From: JAFNAG01 sp963824985
GTDB lineage: Bacteria; Acidobacteriota; UBA6911
Length of the DNA: 64,000 nucleotides
Assembly: GCA_963824985.1 (NCBI GenBank)
Contig: CAWGRQ010000047.1
Span: 248,001 to 312,000, forward strand
Direction of reading: 5' to 3'
Shown here: in pieces, positions 48,556 to 57,131 of the stretch
Layout of the letters: the number at the start of each line of letters is the position of its first letter
How positions within the stretch are numbered: the stretch's first letter is position 1
Notes under the pieces: model-generated
Database searches by the model: none
The model's input: only the letters and a program-made list of their open reading frames with translations
What the model was told of the DNA's origin: nothing
Position numbers and translations under genes: made by a program

Positions 48556-51551
48556 TCAAAACCTGAATCGCAAAGTTATCTGGATGCTGCGCATGGCATT
48601 GGCTGCCGCCCGGCAGTCCGAACTGAGCGCTGTTCACGGTCGTGTTCCAGCTCCTCATGGTGACGTGGTTCAGCAGGTTCATGGCGTCGACGCGGAATTC
48701 GAAGCTGTAGTGGTCGCGCCAGAGGAAATTGCGGCCGAGCGACGAATTCAGGCTGAACTGCGAAGGGCCGGTGATCGAGTTGCGTCCGGCGTTGCCCCAT
48801 GACCCCTCGGCGGGAATACGATAGGCCGCGGGATTCAGGAACAATCCGGCAGGCGCATCCGTGACGGAAGCTCCCGTGACATCGGGTCTCAGATTTCCGG
48901 TCACCCCGGTGCCTTTTACGGCCGCAAAATAGACGGGTGTCAGCGGCAGGCCGCTGCCGATGTTGAGCTGAAACGCAGAGGCCCATCCTCTGAACAGAGC
49001 GCCCCTCCATCCGCCCATGAGCGCCCCGCCGCCCAATCCCATGCCTGTCGTGTACTGGGTCTCCACGTTCAATTGATGCCGCCGATCGAAACTCGACGGC
49101 GCCCGCTCGGCCCTGAGGTCGAGCCAGTTCTGCGCGATTGCCTCCCCGGCCTGACCCGTCCCGATTCCGGCCATCAGGGGGGCGTTGTCGAAAGATCTCG
49201 CCCAGGTGTACTGCGCGGTCGCGGTAAAGCCGCTGCGAAGCCGCCGGCGCAACTGGACGGTTCCGGCATGGCGAATGGAGTTGCCGTTGGATGAGAGATA
49301 GACGTATCCGGACGGCTCCACGGCCCCCGAAGGAAACGTGTTCGGCAGCGTCTCCTGCGGCAGGCGCGTTCCTTTTGTCCCGAGATACATCACGTGTCAC
49401 CTGCAGCGCCGCCGGCAGATCGCGTTGAACGGAAAGCTGCCAGCTCTGCACGTAACCGACACGGAAATGCGGGTCCACTGCGAACGTGTTCGGGGTGCCG
49501 CCGGGAGCGTTGACGAATCCGTTCGCGAGAGTCAGGGGATTCTCCGGCGAGCGCTGCACGCTGACGGTCTTGGAAAACGGCGGCTGCTGCGCCATCTGCA
49601 CGGCGATCGCCTGATAGACGTTCGTGTTCCGATAGATCCCGTAGCCGCCGCGCACGACCAGCGAGGACGCCGCAAGCGGGCGCCAGGCAAAGCCGATGAC
49701 GCGGTTGGATTCCGGACCGGTCGGGGTGAGATAAGGCCGTTGCCTGCCGCCTGCGCGACGGCGCTGAAATCGGCGTGATCTCCAGATTGGCCAGACGGCC
49801 CTGCAGTTCGCGGATCGGCGCTTCGTACTCCCACCGTATGCCCGCGTTGACGTCAATCCGCTGCGCTACCTGGAAATCGTCCATGACAAACCCGTCATAA
49901 ACGGTTTGCCGGAAGTACTTGTCGGCGTTGCCGAAGGCGATGGAACTGGTATTCGGGATGCCCAGGAGGAAGTCGGCCAAATCGTAACCTGCCGCGGCGC
50001 CGGTAAAGGTGAACGTCCCACGGGGATCCTGTTGCGAAAGCATGTTGGACTGGTAGCGGCGCACATCGGCGCCGAAGCTCAGATTGTGGCGGCCGCGGAT
50101 CCGGTAGAAACTGAAGGAGAACGTGTTGTTCTGCGTGCGATTGAAGTAATACTGGCCGTCGGACAACGTCGAGGTGCCGCCCGCAAAATTGAGGGCCGGC
50201 GGTCCCCAGTTGGACAGGTTCCTGGTTGTTGCCGCCGATTCCGGCAATGCCCGAGACATTGACGCGATTCGCAAAGTAGGGCAGTAGCCGCATCGACTGC
50301 CGGCCGAACTGGTACCGGAGAACGGCGGCGGACCGTTCTGAGAATCTTGCAGTCCATTGAACCGAGGCGTTGACGCCGGACGTGCGCGACGCATCGACAA
50401 AATTGAAAAGGTTTGAATTGTCGCCGCGCTCGCTCTGCGCATCGATGCTGATGGCGAGTGTGATTCTTTTGACGAATGAGATTGGGTCAGGCGCCCCTGG
50501 ACGCTGTCCGGTGCGAGACTGGATTCGACGGGAACCTGATAGTTGTAACGCGCGTTCTCCTTGAAGTCGGGAAGCGGAAACAGGTCCAGCAGAGCGCTGG
50601 CTTGCGGGCTGATCCGGTCCTGGGGGATCCGGTTCCCGTCAAATGGGGATCCGGTAAGGGGATCGACGATCTGAACGGGCTGCCCGAGCGCGGAAAACGT
50701 CCGGGAAAAATCTCCGTTGCGCTCCGCGGCCGTCGGCATTCGTCCCGGCGTCGTCAAGACGGTTCGGTTTTGCAGGCGCTTGATAGCCGAAGAAGAATGA
50801 CCGGGGCACTGCTGTTTGAACAGGTGCGGAATTATGAGCGGGCCGCCGATATTGAAAGACGCGGTGAGCCGGTTGTAGGACGGCTCCCGCGTGTTTTGTC
50901 CCGTAAACGAATACGATCGCGCATTCAGCCCGGAGTTGTCCACGGTCAGCCCCGCATTGCCTCTGAATAACGGCATTCCCCGAAGTTGTTGCCGATCCTG
51001 GCAGGCAGGCCGAAGGGCGAGGCCGCGGCGTTGTTGTCACTGCCGTTGATAAGAAAACCGTCGGCGGCGCGCCGGCTGAGCTCGTCCGGAGCTCAGATTG
51101 GCGAAAGCGCGGATTGAAGGAGCAGCCGCATTGTCGCCGGCGTGGTGCTCGGCGGCCGCATTGATGTCGGTTTGGTGAAAACCGGTCTGATCGGGTGAGG
51201 CCTGCGGCCTGCCTCCTGTTCGGAGTGCACTCGGCAGGGGCGGGGGCCGGAGCCTCCCGTACGATCTCGGCGTGCATCTCTTCGATCGGAAGCATCTTGA
51301 TTTGGAGCGTGGCAGTCAGCCCGCTCACTTCCTGCCGGATCGGAGGAGAAGCCCCGCATCTCCACCTGGATTGTGAACGGCCCTTCGGCCAGTTCCGGGA
51401 AGAAATAGGCACCCTGAAGGTCCGTTACGGCGACGAACTTCTTTTCTCCCTGGATCGCCGTCACCGTCGCCCCAGGGACGGGAACGTTGCCGAATATCAC
51501 ACGTCCCTGGTGTGCCGTCAGAAGCAGAAGAAAACAGAGGAAGGCGTTCAT
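48556..51551 (-). pseudogene. Oar-like TonB-dependent receptor, multiply frameshifted (cassette 2)
   Basis: Paralogue of the intact receptor at 30230. The ATG at 51551 begins a signal peptide (MNAFLCFLLLLTAHQG) followed directly by the regulatory domain GRVIFGNVPVPGATVTAIQG. Segments matching the paralogue follow in order: SYSFTGQNTREPSYN, DRISPQASALLDLFP, NLSFGADVRRYQSNMLSQQD, MYLGTKGTRLPQ, NWLDLRAERAPSSFDRRHQL and a corrected C-terminus RSIQITLRFRF. The frame changes at least eight times (near 51350, 51150-50990, 50480, 50230, 49760, 49395 and 48600), mostly +1. Between the breaks the sequence is well conserved. The gene order is the same as in cassette 1. Confidence 0.78.
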
Positions 51552-51610
51552 ATCCGAGTCCATGCGGATTGGAAGTTCAAATCCCGCACTTGTGTTTGGG
51601 CGGTGACAGC

Positions 51611-52543
51611 TTATTTATTGCCGTCCGGCTTCTGGACACTCTTAATCACCAGGAACTCAACCGGCCCTTTCGCTGATTCCATCCGCAACCCGAGTTGTTC
51701 CTGCAGCGCCGTGAAAAACGCGGGCCCGAGAGATAGGCTTCTCCGAGCGAGGGGCGAATCACCCGAACCGGAATCCTCCTCCGACCATTGGACCTTAAAA
51801 CTGTGAAGACCCTTGAGGTTCGTGCAGTCAATGATCGGTCTTCCCGCACGATTTAACAGCATGGAGATAAGGCGCTCTATTGGAACGGCGCGACCTTCGA
51901 TGGATTGTCACAAAAGGCGGGCGATAGCCTCCGCCTGACATCAACGAGCCGCGCGGCAGTTCCCAGGCAGCTCCAGAAGATGGAGGAGTTCCTGACACTG
52001 ATGAGGGCGGGCTCTGATCGTCATCAAGTTTGATCTTGGGTCCACCCTTCGCGACGACGAGATTGTAGACGGGAGCCTGTCTTGTCTGCAGTTCAACTCG
52101 TAGTTTGAACCGGTCTTCGAGCAATGATTGCAGCATCAGCGATGCGTTGAGCCAATTATGCGAGTGACGCAATCGGAGTCGGATGTTGGGCATTGGTTTG
52201 CATCGACGTCTTCCGTCTTGCTCTTCGCTTCCACGTCCCACAATTGGGAGTCCACCCACCCCGGTGTTCCTCCTTTGATCTGCCACTCCATCTGCCACTC
52301 ACGCAGGGGAAATAGGCGATCCCCAACGAGCCTTTTCAACGTCGTTGCATTCCATGCGAAGTAGTCGTCTTTTCCGACCGGACCTCCGGGAATGTAAGCT
52401 GCCGAGCTGCTGGGCTTGACTGTGGCGACTTCAAATGACGGCCGGACGGCAGTTGTCTCCTGCAGGGAATTGATACTCGCGGGGATGCCAATTGCGAACA
52501 GGAGAACTGCTGCAAGGATCCTGATGCCTGGATGTGCCTTCAT
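51611..52543 (-). pseudogene. TIGR03435 family secreted protein, frameshifted (cassette 2)
   Basis: Paralogue of the gene at 29050. The ATG at 52543 has GGGGAAGG directly upstream, only 10 bp after the blaR1 stop, and opens a signal peptide (ILAAVLLFAIGIPASI). Family blocks are FEVATVKPSSS, LMLQSLLEDRFKLRVELQTR and ALQEQLGLRMESAKGPVEFL, found in three frames with changes near 52170 (-1) and 51850-51900 (+1). The position right behind blaR1 agrees with what is known of this family's genomic context. Whether it is functional depends on whether the frameshifts are real. Confidence 0.78.
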
Positions 52544-52553
52544 ACCTTCCCCT

Positions 52554-54178
52554 TCACGCCTCAGGCCTGAAATGCAGATCGATGGTAGTGACAAAGGCGC
52601 GTGGCGCCCCATCCACCAATAGTGGTTCGAACTTCCATTGCAGTACGGCTTTTAAGGCAGCTGGGTCGAGAGAAGGGGATGGCCCCTCCTGACTCTGGCT
52701 TCATACACGTCTCCTTTTTCATTCACGACAACTACAACTGTGACGGTTGCGGTGATCCTCGCCCGCGATGCCAGGGCCGTTACTTCGGGTTCCACCCGGG
52801 AGCGGACTATCGGCGGATTAAATTCATCCAGCTGGACCGGTGGTGTCTGCGGGGCATCTGTTTCTTCGTTCTTCACATTTGGAAACGCATCGCTGCGCGC
52901 CAGGTTCCTCTTCCTTATGAACGGCAGGGTGACCGGGTCGGGAGTCTGCGCGATGACAGCCTCAGTCTTTTGCCCGGCTTCGACCCGGGTGGGCGCTGAC
53001 CTGCGAGGCGCCTCGGGAACAGGCGCCGCAGTAATGGGCGAAGGCACATCGACGTCGGCCCGGCGAGTTTCGATGGCGGCTTCCATGAGATTGCTCTTCT
53101 CGGATGCGACCGCCTGCCCGGTTCCGAAGATCTTCACCTGACTGCCGAGGCCGACAAGACCGCACATCAGCACTGCCGTTGCTGAAATCGCGGAGATCAT
53201 GCCTTTGCCGGCTTTCACGCGCAGGTCTCTCTTCCTGGATACAATATTTCTGATTCTTGTTTGCAGGCATTGGTAGGGCGTAGCCATGCCTGCCACGCAC
53301 GGCATGCGGTGATCAGAGGCGCTTTTTCAATGAGTTTTACCAGAAGCGTGGCGTAGCTCGCGGCGCTCCCCATCGCCGAGATGGCGTAGTTGTCGCTTAC
53401 TTCCTCGCGAGCTGTCGTCAGGGTATCGCAGACGCGATAGACAAATGGATTCCACCAGTACAGCGCCTTGACAAGCCGCTGCAGCAACCCAAGTATGTGG
53501 TCGGAGTGGTGGATATGCGCGAGTTCGTGCAGCAGTATCGCCCGGAGTTCTCCGTCGCCAATGCTCTGATACAATGTCGGCCGGTAAAATGACCACAGGT
53601 TTCCGTATCCCCATGGATACGGGAGAGGGAAGTGTGAGGGAAACAAAGAACCTGGGTCTGCAGTCGAAAACCAGGTAGATTCGTTGATTTCCCTGCAGAA
53701 TGGCTGTCAGCCGGTCGTCTTTCACCTCACGCAGGCAATCGCAGTACCCTTTCAAAAACATCATCCCATACAGAAGACGTCCGACGCAGGCGAGTGTGAC
53801 CGCAAGCCAGATAAGGCCGAATCGATTCATCCATACTTTCCACTGGTCAATGCGCGCTTGTGGGGCCGGCGTGTTTATTGCCAAGAGGTTGTTTAAGAGA
53901 GGCGCTTCGACATCGGTTGACACCACACTTGTCGAGATCGAGGCCTTTTGATCCGGGTGTGTCCGGATAACCGGACGGGGCACAAACCAGGTAATGAGCG
54001 GCAAAATGAGCAGCAGGATCAGCATGAAAGTACACCAGGCTGATCTGACGGCAGGGGCCCTGAATCTCCGCATGCGGAGGATCATGAAGGCCACAAGCGA
54101 AAGCCACAGCGAGTGGAAGGCGGTCAGCAGAATCCCGTCCGCGGTGGCAGCATGTTCAAAAAGGGATTGCCAGCTCAT
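52554..54178 (-). pseudogene. blaR1: BlaR1/MecR1-like M56 metallopeptidase with TonB C-terminal domain, frameshifted
   Basis: Membrane protease sensor. The ATG at 54178 overlaps the blaI stop by 4 bp. N-terminal membrane helices (LWLSLVAFMILRM, FMLILLLILPLITWFV, IWLAVTLACVGRLLYGM) precede the zinc site AILLHELAHIHHSDH (HELAH near 53520) and the M56 block LVKALYWWNPFVYRV. After another helix (AISATAVLMCGLVGLG) comes a Pro-rich periplasmic linker and a TonB-type C-terminal domain: VTVVVVVNEKGDVYEARVRR, AALKAVLQWKFEPLLVDGAP. A beta-lactam-binding sensor domain is absent. Frame changes occur near 53570 (+1), 53280 and 52680 (both -1). In BlaR1 systems the activated protease leads to cleavage of BlaI. 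Confidence 0.82.
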
Positions 54179-54570
54179 TTCGGCTCTCCTTCGTGGCTGC
54201 GGATGATTTCTTTGAGCTTTTGAATTTCCTCTTTTGATACCTCGACGCTTCTGAAAAGGCACCGCATCAGGTCGGAGCTGGAGCCTTTAAAGAACCGGCG
54301 TTGAACATCTCCGACCAGGTTTTCGAGGGTCTCGTCTTTCCGGCGGGTAGCGGAATAAAGAAAGGTCCTGCCGAGCGCACGATGATTGAGCCACTTCTTT
54401 TCCTCGAGGCGGTTCATCTGAACCAGGATCGTCGTCCTGGATAACGGGGCCGGCCTCCTGCGATTGATCGATTCCCACACCTGGTTGACGGTGGTTTCAC
54501 CCTCTTCCCACACAATCGCCATGATTTCGAATTCGGCATCAGTCAATTTGGGCAGCGGCGATGGGCTCAT
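54175..54570 (-). CDS. blaI: BlaI/MecI family transcriptional repressor
   Basis: A 131-residue winged-helix repressor that binds operator DNA as a dimer and is inactivated by cleavage through its BlaR1 partner. The ATG at 54570 gives MSPSPLPKLTDAEFEIMAIV, the standard start; the frame open to 54642 has no support upstream. LTDAEFEIMAIVWEEGETTVNQV and SRTTILVQMNRLEEKKWL form the winged helix (recognition helix about residues 42-60), and the C-terminal LENLVGDVQRRFFKGSSSDL is the dimerisation/cleavage region. The stop overlaps the blaR1 start by 4 bp. Two GACANNTGTC sites in its promoter indicate autoregulation. Confidence 0.92.
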   Translation of the reverse strand: MSPSPLPKLTDAEFEIMAIVWEEGETTVNQVWESINRRRPAPLSRTTILVQMNRLEEKKWLNHRALGRTFLYSATRRKDETLENLVGDVQRRFFKGSSSDLMRCLFRSVEVSKEEIQKLKEIIRSHEGEPK

Positions 54571-54599
54571 GGTTTTCTCCCTATTAATTAAAATAGGAC

Positions 54600-54642
54600 G
54601 ACAACTGTCGTGATAGTACAATGACAGATGTCGTCGTGTCAA
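54600..54642 (-). promoter_or_regulatory. blaI promoter with two BlaI-type operators
   Basis: On the minus strand a perfect -35 TTGACA (54642-54637) and a -10 TACTAT (54618-54613) are 18 bp apart. Two sites of the form GACANNTGTC lie at 54623-54632 (within the spacer) and 54600-54609 (around the transcription start), 23 bp apart centre to centre. This half-site arrangement resembles the TACANNTGTA operators of BlaI/MecI. The region drives blaI and probably the genes behind it. Confidence 0.78.
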
Positions 54643-54674
54643 CCGAAAAAATCACTTCTTCCAAAAAAGTGATC

Positions 54675-54761
54675 GTGGCGATCGTGGACGTGGCGATCGT
54701 GGACACCCATCAATGACTTGAAACTCCCCTCCCCCCGACAATGGAGAAAAGTGGGTGTCCA
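54675..54761. repeat. 15-bp tandem repeat and short inverted repeat at the end of the dnaB fragment
   Basis: GTGGCGATCGTGGAC occurs twice in tandem (54675-54704). Overlapping it, TGGACACCCA (54700-54709) and TGGGTGTCCA (54752-54761) form a perfect 10-bp inverted repeat with a 42-nt spacer. They mark the point where similarity to DnaB ends, so they may reflect a rearrangement junction or a small element. Confidence 0.5.
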
Positions 54762-55047
54762 GGATCTTCGTCGGGTTTGCCGAGTCATCTATATAGATAC
54801 CGGCTGAGGTGAGATCGGAGGTCGCTGTGTAGATCTTCTCCCAGTCATCCCGGGTCAGGCAGCCCGACTGGATCCGGTGGGCATCGACTTCCGAAAGCGA
54901 CGAGATCATGCGTTTCGTGATCTCGGTCGTGGACATTTCCAGGCTGAAGATCCCCACCTTCTCCCCCTGGTGGAGAGATGTGTGGCAGGCGATGTTAAGG
55001 CAGAAAGATGTCTTCTCAGACTCGGGACTTGCTCCGCCGTGGATGCC
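54712..55047 (-). pseudogene. dnaB: Replicative helicase DnaB fragment
   Basis: The minus strand reads SPESEKTSFCLNIACHTSLH, then GEKVGIFSLEMSTTEITKRM, VDAHRIQSGCLTRDDWEKIY and AGIYIDDSANPTKILD, matching the ATPase core of DnaB from the Walker A region onwards for about 110 residues. The Walker A Gly-Lys-Thr is degenerate (SPESEKT). Neither the N-terminal domain nor the rest of the helicase is present, and a stop codon lies at 55048. It follows the hemerythrin gene on the same strand and is a dead remnant, perhaps of a phage or plasmid helicase. Confidence 0.7.
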
Positions 55048-55083
55048 TCACAAAGGCGAAGGATTGTCTCTTCCTTGCCCCAT

Positions 55084-55731
55084 TTACACAAGAAGGAACC
55101 GACTCATCGGCTTCCACTTCCCCCTCCAGAAAACAGGCACAAGGACCTTTTTGACAATCCAGGGGAAGGGCATCGAAAAGTCCTCACGGTCAGCGCCTTC
55201 AAGATTGTAGAACATGAAGGGCAACGCCAGATGTCCCGGGCCCGCGTTCTTCTTGCCGTGTTCGGCAAACCGTGCGACGAGGGCCACCTGTTCCTGCATT
55301 CCCGCGACCGCCTTCAGCTTGTCTGCTGTAAAATGCTCCTCCTCAATTCCTATGTGGGGTCCCCACAACTTGTCGAATTCGCCCAGTACATCTCGAAGCT
55401 TGATGACACCGCCAGATGATATATCTGAAAGACACTCGTCGACGTTCACCAGAACGCGGGCTATGACCTGGTGGTCGCCCTCCAACCGGGCGTAGGGTGC
55501 CTCCAGCTTGTCCCTGAAATATGGGAAGGCCATGTCATCCTCGGTGAGATGATGCGAGTGCGTTACCCACCTCAGCGTCGTTACATACATAAGAAAACCC
55601 GCAGCTTCCTCGGGTGGTATGCCCTGCTTCCCGAGATACTCCTCACACTTCTGAATGGAGACATTCAGGGCTCGTGAGATGATCTTGTGGATGCTGAAGA
55701 GACCTCCTACAACTGGACTCATTTCCGTCAT
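55084..55731 (-). CDS. Hemerythrin-like (HHE) domain protein
   Basis: A 215-residue cytoplasmic protein. The ATG at 55731 has GGAGG eight bases upstream; the frame extends further but without conservation. Metal-ligand candidates occur as expected for a hemerythrin four-helix bundle: His in SIHKIIS, HSHHLTEDDMAF, LEGDHQVIARVL and GPHIGIEEEHFTADKL (His...Glu...His). Such proteins bind a di-iron centre and sense or buffer oxygen or nitric oxide; the conserved C-terminal FWRGKWKPMSRFLL is not part of the iron site. It lies downstream of the serine hydrolase gene with a 145-bp gap. Confidence 0.82.
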   Translation of the reverse strand: MTEMSPVVGGLFSIHKIISRALNVSIQKCEEYLGKQGIPPEEAAGFLMYVTTLRWVTHSHHLTEDDMAFPYFRDKLEAPYARLEGDHQVIARVLVNVDECLSDISSGGVIKLRDVLGEFDKLWGPHIGIEEEHFTADKLKAVAGMQEQVALVARFAEHGKKNAGPGHLALPFMFYNLEGADREDFSMPFPWIVKKVLVPVFWRGKWKPMSRFLLV

Positions 55732-55876
55732 CGTGCCACCCTCCTTCTTTCGAGTGCATTGATTATTGAGGACGGGAAGCTTTGAATGCCGCGAGAGGAA
55801 TATAGCACAAGCAACCTCTGACTTCTTATGGGAGTCTGCATGACCTTGGGACTGTAATGAGGCTGGACCGTTCCAG

Positions 55877-57031
55877 TTACTGGCGGCCGGCGACCATCCC
55901 GGCAATCTGAACAGCCAGCATCCCGCACCGCGGCATGCCTGGGGTCCGGTTGGTCAGGAGGATAACAAGGATGTCCTCCTCGGGCATCATGAGGAACCAG
56001 GTGCACACGCCAGGCAAGGCTCCGCCCAGCATGGCTGCCCTGCGTCCCTGGATCTTGTCGAGTTGCCAGCCGCCGAGCGACATCGAGTCCGCGTTGCCAT
56101 CGGTCAACCTGGCCGGCTCGAGGCTCTCCGATAATGCCCGTTTGTCGACGGCTCTGCCTCGGACGAGCCCCTCGTGGAATCGCTCCAGATCCTCGACCGA
56201 CGACACACATGAACCCGCGGTATACAGCGCCGACATCGTGTACGGCCTGGCAACGAGCAGCCGGGTCCAGTCCGGCCGGCCATCGGGAAGACGCGCTGGT
56301 TCGTATGCGGTTGCCAGACCCGATATGTCCTCGAACCGACCCTCGCAGGACGTGGCGGTCATGCCAAGCGGTTCGAAGATCTTCGTCTTGACGAACCGGC
56401 CGAAGGATACCCCGGACACCTTCTCGATGACGGCCCCCAGCAGGATGTAGTTCGAATTGGAGTAGGCAGCCTTCGCGCCGGGCGCAAACGATGCCGGTTT
56501 GTCCTTGAAGGCATCGAGAAGGTCCTGCGTCATATACTCGCCCCGCGCCCACGCCATGCTGTCGGGGCGGTCGAGGTAGTCGGCGAGCCCCGCCGTGTGA
56601 GACAACAGATCCCTCACCCTGATCTGCTGCCAGGAGGCAGGGGAGGAAGGAAGGATCTTTGTTACGGGGTCATCGAGGGCGAGCTGACCCTTCTCGGCGA
56701 GCATCAGGATAGCCGTGGCCACGAACATCTTGGTGACCGACGCAAGTCGGAACACCGTTGCGGGCGTGGCAGGCACTTTGCGCGCTGTGTCCGCCAGACC
56801 GTAGCCCTTGTTCAGGATGACGGTTCCCCCTCTGGAGACGAGGACTGCGGCGCCGGGTTCGTCCGCCGCGTATTCCTTCGAGAGGAGTTGATCAATGCGT
56901 GCGGCATCCTGGCTGTGGCCCGCCTGTCCCGCACCGCATCCGGCGACGTCGCCGGCGACGAGCACGAGCAGCCCCATGGCGACTACGCTGAGTTCGAGAC
57001 CGGTTCCGATTCGTCGGCCGGGGAGTGTCAT
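55877..57031 (-). CDS. Class C beta-lactamase-like serine hydrolase, lipoprotein
   Basis: A 384-residue exported serine hydrolase. The ATG at 57031 follows GGAGG. The N-terminus has a hydrophobic stretch ending in a lipobox (VAGC), so it is probably a periplasmic lipoprotein. The active-site SxxK is RLASVTKMF, the YxN motif is AAYSNSNYILLG, and the region LGGALPGVCTW replaces the usual HTG loop. This fold includes beta-lactamases, D-aminopeptidases and esterases; the altered third motif makes true beta-lactamase activity doubtful. It lies behind the PadR-ADOP unit on the same strand and about 1.3 kb upstream of the BlaI/BlaR1 genes, without evidence of shared regulation. Confidence 0.85.
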   Translation of the reverse strand: MTLPGRRIGTGLELSVVAMGLLVLVAGDVAGCGAGQAGHSQDAARIDQLLSKEYAADEPGAAVLVSRGGTVILNKGYGLADTARKVPATPATVFRLASVTKMFVATAILMLAEKGQLALDDPVTKILPSSPASWQQIRVRDLLSHTAGLADYLDRPDSMAWARGEYMTQDLLDAFKDKPASFAPGAKAAYSNSNYILLGAVIEKVSGVSFGRFVKTKIFEPLGMTATSCEGRFEDISGLATAYEPARLPDGRPDWTRLLVARPYTMSALYTAGSCVSSVEDLERFHEGLVRGRAVDKRALSESLEPARLTDGNADSMSLGGWQLDKIQGRRAAMLGGALPGVCTWFLMMPEEDILVILLTNRTPGMPRCGMLAVQIAGMVAGRQ

Positions 57032-57131
57032 TCCGGCCTCCTTTTCTCTTCCTACAGGGTGACCCGGGTTCGGGCCGGGAACGACCGCCACTGCCCCCTA
57101 AATAGTGGCGCCCGGCCCGGGCGATCCCGGC

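Noticed and set aside
54675..54704. Start of a CRISPR-like array
   Set aside because: Only two copies of a 15-mer, with no spacer between them.
55877..57031. Serine hydrolase as the beta-lactamase controlled by the nearby BlaI/BlaR1
   Set aside because: It lies upstream of, and separated from, the blaI promoter by two other genes, has no GACANNTGTC pair in front, and lacks a standard third active-site motif; the BlaR1 lacks a beta-lactam sensor domain.
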